From contig CANCUC010000003.1 of assembly GCA_947381255.1 (NCBI GenBank), positions 1 to 18,203 of the forward strand: a stretch of DNA of 18,203 bases, in the 5' to 3' direction. Below the pieces are notes generated by a model. It was given only the letters and a program-made list of their open reading frames with translations, ran no database searches and was not told the origin of the DNA. Shown piece by piece: positions 1 through 6,459 of the stretch. Source of the DNA: Actinomycetota bacterium. Lineage in GTDB: Bacteria > Actinomycetota > Actinomycetes > Nanopelagicales > Nanopelagicaceae. Within the stretch, counting starts at the first letter, position 1, and each line of letters opens with the position of its first letter. The position numbers and the translations under genes were made by a program.

Positions 1-773
1 GCCTCTGCAACAGATTCTGATGGGAGTAGGTGTTTAAATGGTGGGAATGTTCCATCAAGTGTTCGAGAGGTCATGGTTTTAAGTTCAGAGAGGAAGCCGA
101 TAAGGCGTTCGTTGGAACCTGTTGGTGAGAGAGCGAGTGTCACTTGAGAGTGAGCGGTGAGAGATTTGGCAGCATCTGAAAGTGTGCGAGCGCGGACCAA
201 GGTATTAACTTCAATATCTGGGCTCTTTGCTTGCCAGTTAAGTTCGCGAACCGCTAAGCGGTAGCGATCTGTTGCCGCCAGGGTAATTTTGTTCTGATTA
301 ATTTCGATATGTACACCTGTAAGTGTTGGAAGAGAGTCATCTTTTCCGGCCGCTATCGCAACTTGGTTTACGGCGTGAGCGAAGACATCGCTTGGAATTA
401 CTCCGGCTGTCTCTGGAAGCTCCGGCAAAGTTGGATATTCATTAACCGAGAGAGTTGGGAGAGTGAACTTGGCGGTTCCAGCCGTAACAAGAACCCGGCT
501 TCCATCTAAGGTGAAGGTGATTGGCTTATTAGGTAAGGAGCGAGCAATTTCCGCGAGTAGGCGTCCAGGAACAAGAACTTTTCCTTTTGCGCTGATGTCG
601 GCTTTTAAAATCGCTTTTGTAGAAGTTTCGAGATCTGAACCTGTCAGAGTGATTGAGGTATCTACATCGATCATGATTCCAAGGAGCTCGGGTTTAATAG
701 GACGCGTGGAGAGGCTACGGGCCACCCAGTTAACTGCATCGACCAACTCTGCTGACTCAACTAAGAACTTCAT
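1..773 (-). CDS. dnaN: DNA polymerase III beta sliding clamp (3' end beyond window)
   Basis: Ring-shaped processivity clamp that tethers the replicative polymerase to DNA. I translated the minus strand from the ATG at 773: it begins MKFLVESAELVDAVNWVARS and stays open for 257 codons to the window edge, so roughly the C-terminal third of a usual 370-390 residue clamp is missing. Family hallmarks are the N-terminal opening, the segment ATDRYRLAVREL near residue 170, and LDGTFPPFKHLLP near the cut end, which matches the conserved 'G.FP.f..llP' of beta clamps. The start is supported by an AGAGG Shine-Dalgarno about 6 nt upstream. It lies downstream of dnaA on the same strand, separated by the candidate origin, which is the standard dnaA-dnaN order. 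Identification is firm; only the missing C-terminus cannot be judged. Confidence 0.96.
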   Translation of the reverse strand, partial: MKFLVESAELVDAVNWVARSLSTRPIKPELLGIMIDVDTSITLTGSDLETSTKAILKADISAKGKVLVPGRLLAEIARSLPNKPITFTLDGSRVLVTAGTAKFTLPTLSVNEYPTLPELPETAGVIPSDVFAHAVNQVAIAAGKDDSLPTLTGVHIEINQNKITLAATDRYRLAVRELNWQAKSPDIEVNTLVRARTLSDAAKSLTAHSQVTLALSPTGSNERLIGFLSELKTMTSRTLDGTFPPFKHLLPSESVAE

Positions 774-911
774 CTCTACCTCTTTCTAAAACCTTCACAA
801 GTCTAAGGTTTCACTCTGACGCCTTAGCCCCAGCTTGCGCCAGTTATTGTTTTCCCTCTTTTTATATCTATTTAAAGTTATTCGTAGTAACCAGAGGTTA
901 TTCCTGTGGAA

Positions 912-947
912 AAGGTTAAAAACGCAGGTGAACTGCGGTAAAACCTT
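912..947 (-). terminator. Two-tier inverted repeat; weak intrinsic terminator or origin hairpin
   Basis: An inner stem CGCAG (923-927) / CTGCG (933-937) with a 5-nt loop is nested within an outer pair AAGGTT (912-917) / AACCTT (942-947). Read on the minus strand, the direction of dnaA-to-dnaN transcription, the inner hairpin is followed at once by TTTTT, AACC and TTTT, the layout of an intrinsic terminator downstream of dnaA. The inner stem is only 5 bp, so termination would be weak. The symmetry could equally be an origin structural element, since it sits between DnaA boxes at 905 and 957. Confidence 0.35.
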
Positions 948-1048
948 CTCTACAGTTGTGGGCAACTATGTGGAAAACTTTTAAAAAAAGCACTTATTAA
1001 GCGCTTCCTTAACAGTTTTAACGTAGTTATCCCAACAAAACCCCCTCA

Positions 1049-1078
1049 TTCTCCACAGTTATCCACAACTTACCCACA
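1049..1078 (+). promoter_or_regulatory. Three tandem, helically phased DnaA boxes
   Basis: TTCTCCACA (1049-1057), TTATCCACA (1059-1067, perfect consensus) and TTACCCACA (1070-1078) follow each other in the same orientation with starts 10 and 11 bp apart. All three therefore face the same side of the helix, a geometry that favours cooperative DnaA filament growth. They sit at the dnaA-proximal edge of the candidate origin, with the AT-rich stretch 974-1026 immediately to the left. Confidence 0.8.
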
Positions 1079-1097
1079 TCTGGGGTTAGTTCGTAAC

Positions 1098-2507
1098 CTA
1101 ATTTTTAGATTGCAGCTTAATTCGGTTGGTGAGCTCGGTGACCTGGTTGTAGATCGAGCGGCGCTCAGCCATCAATTGGCGAATCTTTCGATCCGCATGC
1201 ATAACAGTGGTGTGGTCGCGGCCGCCAAAAGTTTGGCCAATCTTAGGAAGTGAGAGATCAGTCAATTCCCGGCAGAGGTACATCGCAATCTGGCGAGCAT
1301 TCACCAAAACCCGGCTTCGGCTAGTTCCACAGAGATCTTCCAAGGTAAGGCTGAAATAGGAGGCGGTCTGAGCCATGATGGTTGAGGAGGTGATCTCTGG
1401 CCCAACCTGGTCGGGAATCAAATCCTTTAAGACGATCTCAGCCAACCCCATATCCACCGGCTGGCGGTTGAGTGAGGCGAATGCAGTTACCCGAATTAAG
1501 GCACCTTCCAACTCCCGGATATTGGAGGAGATCTTGGAGGCGATGTACTCCAAAACATCATCGGGAGCATTGAGCTTGTCTTGAGCGGCCTTCTTACGCA
1601 AGATCGCAATACGTGTCTCGAGCTCTGGAGGTTGGATATCTGTAATCAGACCCCATTCAAAACGAGAGCGAAGTCGATCTTCCAAAGTAGTGAGTTGTTT
1701 TGGAGGGCGATCACTTGAGATAACAATCTGCTTGTTGGCGTTATATAAAGTGTTGAAAGTGTGGAAGAACTCTTCCTGGGTCCGCTCTTTATTTTCTAAA
1801 AATTGAATATCGTCAACAAGTAATACATCAAGATCACGGTATCTTCTTTGAAAGACAGAAGCCTTGTCATCACGGATTGAGTTGATGAAGTCATTTGTAA
1901 ACTCTTCAGAGGAGACGTAACGAACTCGCACTGAGCCGTACAACTCCTTGGCATATGCCCCAATAGCGTGCAGGAGGTGGGTTTTACCCAACCCTGACTC
2001 ACCGTAAATAAATAGCGGGTTATAAGCTTTTGCTGGCGCTTCGGCCACTGCGACCGCAGCGGCATGAGCAAAACGATTTGAAGCACCAATAACGAAAGTT
2101 TCAAAGATGTAGCGTGGATTTAATTGCGATTGTTCTTGTGGGAGCTTCACTCCAGAATCACGACCAGTGCCACTCTTAGGTTGAACATCAGGAACGCTCT
2201 CATCAATTAAATCTTCGTCAGGTTCATCGACCTCTAAATTTTCATCGACAGTTACGGCGATATTGATCTTCTGGCCAAGTTGGTTGGTGAGAATCTCATT
2301 AAGTGCGGATTTAACACGCAACTCCAAGAAATCTTTTGCAAATTGGTTTGGGGTATTTAGAAGAAGAGTCGCTCCGCCCTCACCTTGAAGTAGGCCGAGC
2401 GGTTTGGTGAGAGCCAAGAAGGCCCGGTGTTGGGGGGATTCAGCGGCCATCGCCTCAACCACCAACGCCCACAGGGTGTTGAGATCAACCTCTTCTAGTA
2501 AAGCCAT
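1098..2507 (-). CDS. dnaA: Chromosomal replication initiator protein DnaA
   Basis: AAA+ initiator that binds DnaA boxes, forms an ATP-dependent filament at the origin and opens the duplex. The 469-residue product shows domain I at about 1-80, a short acidic linker rich in Asp/Glu at about 88-108, and the AAA+ core. The core has Walker A GESGLGKT (169-176), Walker B DVLLVDDIQF (227-236) and DRLRSRFEWG (277-286). The C-terminal DNA-binding domain carries the signature GGRDHTTVMHADRKI (428-442). I chose the ATG at 2507 (MALLEEVDLN) because the frame upstream extends only to a TTG at 2540 with unlike residues. No strong Shine-Dalgarno is visible; a GAGGG lies about 17 nt upstream, which is too far. 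Downstream lies the oriC candidate and then dnaN. A promoter with DnaA boxes lies upstream, suggesting autoregulation. Confidence 0.97.
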   Translation of the reverse strand: MALLEEVDLNTLWALVVEAMAAESPQHRAFLALTKPLGLLQGEGGATLLLNTPNQFAKDFLELRVKSALNEILTNQLGQKINIAVTVDENLEVDEPDEDLIDESVPDVQPKSGTGRDSGVKLPQEQSQLNPRYIFETFVIGASNRFAHAAAVAVAEAPAKAYNPLFIYGESGLGKTHLLHAIGAYAKELYGSVRVRYVSSEEFTNDFINSIRDDKASVFQRRYRDLDVLLVDDIQFLENKERTQEEFFHTFNTLYNANKQIVISSDRPPKQLTTLEDRLRSRFEWGLITDIQPPELETRIAILRKKAAQDKLNAPDDVLEYIASKISSNIRELEGALIRVTAFASLNRQPVDMGLAEIVLKDLIPDQVGPEITSSTIMAQTASYFSLTLEDLCGTSRSRVLVNARQIAMYLCRELTDLSLPKIGQTFGGRDHTTVMHADRKIRQLMAERRSIYNQVTELTNRIKLQSKN

Positions 2508-2561
2508 ACCCGTCCCATACCGATCCCTCTTAGGTCCCAAACAGGGAACCGCTGAATTGGG

Positions 2562-2685
2562 TTATCCCCAAAGTTATCCACAGCCTGTGGTCTAAACCCC
2601 ACCTTGAGGGTAAGGGAGAACTAAACCTGTGGATAGAGCGCGAACCTAGGGGGCTGTGGAGAAAAGTGCAAGTGGTTTATCCACA
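2562..2685. promoter_or_regulatory. Second DnaA-box cluster, upstream of dnaA
   Basis: The 264-bp gap between dnaA and rpmH contains five DnaA boxes: TTATCCCCA 2562-2570 (8/9), TTATCCACA 2574-2582 (perfect), TGTGGATAG 2629-2637 (reverse, 8/9), TGTGGAGAA 2655-2663 (reverse, 8/9) and TTATCCACA 2677-2685 (perfect). With the cluster in 774-1097, dnaA is flanked by boxes on both sides, resembling the bipartite origins of Bacillus and Helicobacter. The cluster may instead, or also, serve to regulate dnaA. Confidence 0.8.
2643..2671 (-). promoter_or_regulatory. Probable dnaA promoter with embedded DnaA box
   Basis: On the minus strand TTGCAC (2671-2666) and TAGGTT (2648-2643) are separated by exactly 17 nt. 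They fit a housekeeping-sigma -35 and an actinobacterial TANNNT -10. The start point would be near 2636, leaving a leader of about 130 nt before the dnaA ATG at 2507. A DnaA box (2655-2663) lies inside the spacer and another (2629-2637) covers the presumed start point, so DnaA binding would be expected to repress. Confidence 0.55.
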
Positions 2686-2771
2686 CTAATTCGGCTAACC
2701 TTGCCCTTCCGCTGTGGCCCTAGCTGGTGCCAACCCCGAACCCTTATACAGCTAGGAGAAAATGAGGACTT

Positions 2772-2909
2772 ATGAGCAAGCGTACCTATCAACCAAATAA
2801 CCGTAAGCGCGCCAAGAAGCATGGCTTCCGTGCACGTATGGCCACACGTGGTGGACGATCAGTTCTTTCGTCACGCCGCGCAAAGGGTCGCACTCGCATC
2901 TCAGCCTAA
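2772..2909 (+). CDS. rpmH: 50S ribosomal protein L34
   Basis: Small, very basic protein of the large ribosomal subunit. I translated 45 residues from the ATG at 2772: it begins MSKRTYQPNNRKRAKKHGFR and continues with GGRSVLSSRRAKGRTRISA. This is the canonical L34 pattern (KRTyQPnnrkRakkhGFraRMatr.GR.vl..RRakGR..lsa) at the usual 44-47 residue length. GAGGA at 2764-2768 lies only 3 nt before the ATG and AGGAG at 2754-2758 lies 13 nt before it; either could serve as ribosome binding site. It is the first gene of the plus-strand block and ends 3 nt before rnpA. I could not find a convincing -35/-10 pair upstream. Confidence 0.97.
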   Translation: MSKRTYQPNNRKRAKKHGFRARMATRGGRSVLSSRRAKGRTRISA

Positions 2910-2912
2910 ATC

Positions 2913-3254
2913 GTGCTTCCAGCATCCAACCGTATGCGCAGAGGCCAAGATTTTTCACGAACAACCAAGACTGGGCACCGAGCGACTTCTGGTTTATTAG
3001 TTCTTTACTTCCTGACGCATGAGCAACTACCGGTTGCGCCTCAAGTTGGATTAATTATAAATAAGAGTGTTGGTGGTTCTGTAACCCGCCATCGAATTGC
3101 AAGACAACTTCGTCACGCGATGGCACCGCACATCTCCTCACTCGCCCCACATACACAAGTTGTAATTAGAGTTCTTAAAGCACACGACGACTACCGCACA
3201 GATCTTTCAGATCTTGTTGCGAAAGTTGTTAAGAGAACCGGCGCTCATCAGTGA
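2913..3254 (+). CDS. rnpA: Ribonuclease P protein component
   Basis: Protein subunit of RNase P, which aids the catalytic RNA in removing tRNA 5' leaders. The 113 residues (usual length 110-130) start with MLPASNRMRRGQDF from a GTG 3 nt after the rpmH stop. The RNA-binding signature is at residues 53-68, VGGSVTRHRIARQLRH, which aligns with the family's 'nAV.RNriKRrlR'. Here the usual Asn is His60 and the usual Lys is Ala63, a modest divergence. An internal ATG at codon 8 is possible but would remove conserved N-terminal residues. The last bases overlap the yidD start (GTGA), consistent with translational coupling. Confidence 0.94.
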   Translation: MLPASNRMRRGQDFSRTTKTGHRATSGLLVLYFLTHEQLPVAPQVGLIINKSVGGSVTRHRIARQLRHAMAPHISSLAPHTQVVIRVLKAHDDYRTDLSDLVAKVVKRTGAHQ

Positions 3255-3496
3255 AGAAGATCTTGATTGCCCCTATTAGGTTCTGGCAGATCTTTATCTC
3301 TTCAAATATGGCCCCACGCTGTAAATATTTTCCATCATGCTCGCAGTACACCATTGATGCAATCAATGGATATGGAGTTAAAGGTTTATTTATGGGGGCG
3401 TGGAGAATTCTGCGCTGTAATCCCTGGTCACATGGCGGAGTCGATTACGCCGGCGGTAAGAGAGTTGTATACGAACATCTAAAGGGAGCTAAATAA
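3251..3496 (+). CDS. yidD: Membrane protein insertion efficiency factor YidD
   Basis: Small membrane-associated protein thought to assist YidC-dependent insertion. The 81 residues begin MKKILIAPIRFWQIFIS, an amphipathic or hydrophobic N-terminus. They contain the family core CKYFPSCSQYTIDAINGYG (C24, C30) and RILRCNPWSHGGVD (C56). The usual 'GGvDPVP' end is replaced by GGVDYAGGKR, so the C-terminus is slightly divergent. The GTG start at 3251 overlaps the rnpA stop by 4 nt, and its TAA shares one base with the yidC ATG (TAATG). This gives an rnpA-yidD-yidC coupled cassette as in many bacteria. Confidence 0.94.
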   Translation: MKKILIAPIRFWQIFISSNMAPRCKYFPSCSQYTIDAINGYGVKGLFMGAWRILRCNPWSHGGVDYAGGKRVVYEHLKGAK

Positions 3497-4428
3497 TGAA
3501 TGCCATATTGCACCCCATTTATTACGCGGTTACATGGGTTATGGTCACCTTCCACACCATGTTGGGATGGGTTTTAGGTAAGAGTTCACACGAGTCCCTG
3601 AAGTGGACGCTCTCCATCGTTCTACTTGTAGTACTCATTCGAATCATCTTGATTCCACTCTTCGTGAAACAAATCAAATCACAACGTGCGATGACCGCTC
3701 TTCAGCCTCATATGAAAGAGATTCAGAAGAAGCATAAGGATGATCGCCAAAAGCAATCTGAAGAGATGATGAAGCTCTACAAAGAGCACAAGACTAATCC
3801 TCTTGCACCATGCCTTCCCTTGTTGGCACAAGCCCCAATCTTCTTTGCACTCTTTCGCGTATTGAGTGGAATCGCACATAACACCTCATATGTTCCAAAC
3901 GTTCTTACAGCGAAACTTCTCGCAACCGCGCACGATGCTAAATTCTTGAGCGCTCCAATTTCAGATAGCTTTCTTAGCCACAATGCAACAACCGGTACAA
4001 AGATTGTCACTGTCTGCTTAATTGCATTTATGTCAGCAACAACATTTACAACACAACGTCAGTTGATGGTTAAGGGAATGCCGAAGGTTGATCCTTCAAA
4101 CAATATGATGGCGCAACAACAGAAGATTATGTTGTACGTCTTCCCATTCATCTTTGCTATCTCTGGTGTGAACTTCCCAATTGGTGTTCTCATCTACTGG
4201 TCTACAACAAACCTCTGGACCTTTGGTCAGCAGTACTGGGTTATCAAACGAAACCCAACTCCCGGATCTCCAGCATATGAAGAGTTACAACGTAAGCGTG
4301 GGATTACCGGCACCGCTACAAACCCTGGCTCAAATAGCCCAGAAGGAATGACAGAAGCACAGCTTGAAGCTGAAGCCAACAAGAGCCGCCAACGCCAACA
4401 ACCCAAGAAAAAGAAACCGCGTAAATAA
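3496..4428 (+). CDS. yidC: Membrane protein insertase YidC
   Basis: Inserts and folds membrane proteins, alone or with SecYEG. The 310-residue protein has no cleavable signal and no large periplasmic domain, as in Gram-positive YidC. Membrane segments are visible at about 38-57, 104-125, 168-183, 211-228 and 229-246. Arg49, in VVLIRIILIPLF, corresponds to the conserved groove arginine. The cytoplasmic hairpin is the charged stretch 60-100 (IKSQRAMTALQPHMKEIQKK and onward). The C-terminal tail, about 250-310, is hydrophilic and ends in a Lys/Arg-rich run (PKKKKPRK), which may contact ribosomes. The start overlaps the yidD stop by one base. A 56-nt gap follows before jag. Confidence 0.96.
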   Translation: MNAILHPIYYAVTWVMVTFHTMLGWVLGKSSHESLKWTLSIVLLVVLIRIILIPLFVKQIKSQRAMTALQPHMKEIQKKHKDDRQKQSEEMMKLYKEHKTNPLAPCLPLLAQAPIFFALFRVLSGIAHNTSYVPNVLTAKLLATAHDAKFLSAPISDSFLSHNATTGTKIVTVCLIAFMSATTFTTQRQLMVKGMPKVDPSNNMMAQQQKIMLYVFPFIFAISGVNFPIGVLIYWSTTNLWTFGQQYWVIKRNPTPGSPAYEELQRKRGITGTATNPGSNSPEGMTEAQLEAEANKSRQRQQPKKKKPRK

Positions 4429-4484
4429 GACAAAGCGGTATAAAGCATGACAAAAAGGTTTAATTCCGACAGAAAGGCAAGAAA

Positions 4485-4973
4485 ATGACTGAGACAGAGA
4501 GCCCAAAGAAGTCCCTGATTGCACGCCTGGAAGAAGAGGGCGATGTAGCTGCCGATTACCTTGAGGGGTTGCTTGATATTGCCGATCTCGATGGCGATAT
4601 TGATATTGATGTTGAAAACGAACGTGCATCACTGGCAATTGCCGGTGGGGCGCTATCCCATCTCGTTGGAGATAGCGGTGAAGTCTTGGATGCCCTACAG
4701 GAGCTAACGCGCCTAGCGGTACAAACCTCATTAGGAGAGCGCTCCCGACTTATGCTCGATATTGATAATTTCCGTAGCAATAAGAAGGCCGAGCTCACCA
4801 AGCTCGCTCACGAGATTGCTGAAGAGGTAAAGAGCTCCGGCGAGCAGGTAAAGCTGAAGCCTATGAATGCCTTCGAGCGCAAGGTCATCCATGACACCAT
4901 TCAAGAGATTGGCCTCACCAGCGAATCCGAGGGTGAAGAGCCAAACCGCTGCGTGGTTGTACTACCCGCTTGA
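4485..4973 (+). CDS. jag: Jag/KhpB-type RNA-binding protein (KH + R3H domains)
   Basis: Single-stranded nucleic-acid binding protein of the Jag (KhpB) family, usually encoded next to yidC; in Gram-positives it influences cell elongation and division. The 162 residues lack the Jag-N domain seen in Firmicutes, as is usual in actinobacteria. A KH domain spans about 25-95 with the GxxG loop GDSG (62-65) in LVGDSGEVLDALQEL. An R3H domain spans about 98-160, with the R-x3-H motif at Arg132/His136 in MNAFERKVIHDTI followed by SESEGEEPNRCVVV. The ATG has a weak AAAGG about 10 nt upstream. Its stop overlaps the rsmG TTG start (TTGA), so the two are probably coupled. I used the symbol jag; khpB is equivalent. 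Confidence 0.92.
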   Translation: MTETESPKKSLIARLEEEGDVAADYLEGLLDIADLDGDIDIDVENERASLAIAGGALSHLVGDSGEVLDALQELTRLAVQTSLGERSRLMLDIDNFRSNKKAELTKLAHEIAEEVKSSGEQVKLKPMNAFERKVIHDTIQEIGLTSESEGEEPNRCVVVLPA

Positions 4974-5572
4974 TTGTTTCACGTGAAACTCTCCTAGATG
5001 GATATTTCAAAGAGAGTAGGGATAAAACCGACCGCTATGCAGAGATCCTCAAAACATGGGGGATTGAGCGCGGTCTAGTTGGGCCCAAAGAGGGAGATCG
5101 AATTTGGGAGCGCCATATTGCTAACTGCCTCCCACTCACCACGCTGATCCCAGAGGGGGTCAAAGTTGTGGATATTGGCTCTGGCGCAGGACTCCCTGGA
5201 ATTGTGATTGCTTTGGCTCGTCCAGATCTAGAACTCACTTTGATTGAGCCGTTGCAACGCCGGGTAGATTTCTTAAATGAGGTTACCTCTCTCTTAGAAC
5301 TGCCCATCACTGTAATTCGCGGAAAATCAGAGAGTGTAAAGAAGAGTTTTGAGGTTGTTACCGCCCGGGCAGTTGCGCCTCTACCAAAATTACTCAATAT
5401 CTCTTGGCACTTAGTGAAGAATCAAGGCGCTCTAATGGCGATGAAGGGTGAGGGTGCCCAGGCGGAAATCGACGCAGCTGAGCCTAAGAAGCACTCAATC
5501 ACCACACTCCACACCTTGGAGTTACCGGGATTTGAGATATCCCGGGTAATTGAAGTCAGAAAGACTGCTTAA
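4970..5572 (+). CDS. rsmG: 16S rRNA (guanine(527)-N7)-methyltransferase RsmG
   Basis: SAM-dependent enzyme that makes m7G in the 530 loop of 16S rRNA; loss gives low-level streptomycin resistance in several bacteria. The 200 residues include DRIWERHIANCL (43-54), matching the family's 'lWeRHilDsl', and the SAM-binding VVDIGSGAGLPGIVIALARP (66-85). The latter is followed by LTLIEPLQRRVDFLNEV and by ARAVAPLPKLL further on. Start choice: TTG at 4970, overlapping the jag stop by 4 nt; no Shine-Dalgarno is visible and no other nearby in-frame start exists before the conserved region. Codons 2-7 lie over a near-perfect parS site. Formerly called gidB. Confidence 0.95.
   Translation: MIVSRETLLDGYFKESRDKTDRYAEILKTWGIERGLVGPKEGDRIWERHIANCLPLTTLIPEGVKVVDIGSGAGLPGIVIALARPDLELTLIEPLQRRVDFLNEVTSLLELPITVIRGKSESVKKSFEVVTARAVAPLPKLLNISWHLVKNQGALMAMKGEGAQAEIDAAEPKKHSITTLHTLELPGFEISRVIEVRKTA
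4975..4990. promoter_or_regulatory. parS: parS centromere site 1 (within rsmG codons 2-7)
   Basis: TGTTTCACGTGAAACT matches the near-universal chromosomal parS palindrome TGTTTCACGTGAAACA at 15 of 16 positions, differing only in the last base. It lies inside the first codons of rsmG (encoding V-S-R-E-T), about 600 bp upstream of parA. ParB loads here and spreads as a CTP-dependent clamp to mark the origin for segregation. Confidence 0.93.
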
Positions 5573-5580
5573 CTACGGCT

Positions 5581-6459
5581 ATGAGTGATTCACGTGAAAC
5601 ATGGGATGAGGGATCCAAGAAAGTTGTTGGAATCCGCCGGCTGAAAGAGCCGATGCCACAACCCATCAAAACACGGATTTTCACCGTCGCGAATCAGAAA
5701 GGTGGGGTTGGAAAGACCACCTCAGCCGTGAATATTGCAGCTGCTATGGCGATGGGTGGATTAAAGGTTCTCGTCATAGACCTCGATCCACAAGGAAATG
5801 CTTGCACCGCTCTAGGTGTCGATAGAAATAAAACCCCTGGAATGTACGAGGTTCTGGTCGATGAGGTGCCACTTAAAGAGACCATCCAAAAGGTCGCCGG
5901 CTTCCCAAGTTTGGAATGTGCTCCCGCCAACCGAGAGTTGGCTGGCGCAGAAATTGCCCTAGTTACCTATGTGGCGCGTGAGAGCATTCTGAAAGGTGCC
6001 TTGCTTGAATACTTAAAAGAGCGTGATGAACGGGGCGATCGCCTCGATTACGTAATCATCGATTGCCCACCTAGCTTGGGACTTTTAACCATCAATGCAC
6101 TAACAGCCGCGGAAGAGGTACTAGTACCTATTCAATGTGAGTACTACTCACTTGAAGGAATCTCACTCCTTATGGAGACTCTGGGAAAGATTCAAAAATC
6201 ATTAAATCCACTTGTTCGCGTAAGCACCATCTTGTTAACGATGTTCGATTCTAGAACCCGTTTAGCAAATGATGTTGCAGACGATGTTCGCAGACATTTT
6301 CCTAACGAACTCATTGATATTCCAATTCCACGTGCTGTTCGCATTTCAGAGGCGCCATCTTTTAATCAGACAGTCATGACATATGACGCATCATCACCAG
6401 GAGCGATTGCCTACATGAGCGCCGCTCGCGAAATTGCACGGAGAGGATCTGCCGCATGA
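5581..6459 (+). CDS. parA: Chromosome-partitioning ATPase ParA (Soj)
   Basis: Walker-type ATPase that works with ParB-parS to segregate newly replicated origins. The 292 residues carry a roughly 30-residue N-terminal extension ahead of the core TRIFTVANQKGGVGKTTSAV, with the deviant Walker A KGGVGKTT at 40-47 including the signature lysine (Lys40). Also present are VLVIDLDPQGNACTALG (Walker A'), YVIIDCPPSLGLLT (Walker B) and IPRAVRISEAPSFNQTV near the C-terminus. It follows rsmG after 8 nt and overlaps parB by 4 nt (ATGA). No Shine-Dalgarno is visible at the ATG. The first codons overlie the second parS site, so the N-terminal extension may partly exist to carry it; an internal ATG at codon 25 would give a more standard N-terminus. 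Confidence 0.96.
   Translation: MSDSRETWDEGSKKVVGIRRLKEPMPQPIKTRIFTVANQKGGVGKTTSAVNIAAAMAMGGLKVLVIDLDPQGNACTALGVDRNKTPGMYEVLVDEVPLKETIQKVAGFPSLECAPANRELAGAEIALVTYVARESILKGALLEYLKERDERGDRLDYVIIDCPPSLGLLTINALTAAEEVLVPIQCEYYSLEGISLLMETLGKIQKSLNPLVRVSTILLTMFDSRTRLANDVADDVRRHFPNELIDIPIPRAVRISEAPSFNQTVMTYDASSPGAIAYMSAAREIARRGSAA
5586..5601. promoter_or_regulatory. parS: parS centromere site 2 (within parA codons 2-7)
   Basis: TGATTCACGTGAAACA matches the parS consensus at 15 of 16 positions (third base A instead of T). It starts 5 nt after the A of the parA ATG and encodes D-S-R-E-T, the same S-R-E-T run as site 1. Bound ParB here would cover the parA translation-start region and could influence transcription into parA-parB; that effect is inference. 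Confidence 0.93.

Larger units (their letters stand above)
774..1097. other. oriC: oriC candidate: dnaN-dnaA intergenic region with DnaA boxes and AT-rich DNA
   Basis: This 324-base gap holds no gene. Compared with TTATCCACA, I see: 905-913 (TGTGGAAAA, reverse, 8/9), 957-965 (TGTGGGCAA, reverse, 7/9), 969-977 (TGTGGAAAA, reverse, 8/9), 1027-1035 (TTATCCCAA, 7/9), 1049-1057 (TTCTCCACA, 8/9), 1059-1067 (TTATCCACA, perfect) and 1070-1078 (TTACCCACA, 8/9). Left of 980 the boxes point one way and right of 1020 the other, so two inward-facing arrays flank the AT-rich stretch 974-1026, a good candidate for the duplex-unwinding element. A second AT-rich patch lies at 860-884. Known actinobacterial origins lie between dnaA and dnaN, and the flanking genes diverge from this area, as expected of two forks leaving it. 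Which AT-rich stretch melts is inference. Confidence 0.85.

Noticed and set aside
463..789. Open frame of 108 codons on the plus strand across dnaN
   Set aside because: It lies antisense to the well-recognised dnaN reading frame and has no family-like motifs; a shadow of that gene.
861..866. TATAAA on the minus strand as a dnaN promoter -10
   Set aside because: The best upstream -35 match is only 3 of 6; in such AT-rich DNA this is expected by chance.
1084..1098. Small inverted repeat GGTTA/TAACC at the end of dnaA as a terminator
   Set aside because: AT-rich 5-bp stem overlapping the stop codon and no U-tract downstream on the minus strand.
2404..2595. Plus-strand open frame at the dnaA 5' end
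   Set aside because: Antisense to dnaA and running into the DnaA-box region; low complexity, no motif.
2745..2750. TATACA as a -10 for rpmH
   Set aside because: No acceptable -35 at 16-18 bp and the final T of a TANNNT -10 is missing; not supported.
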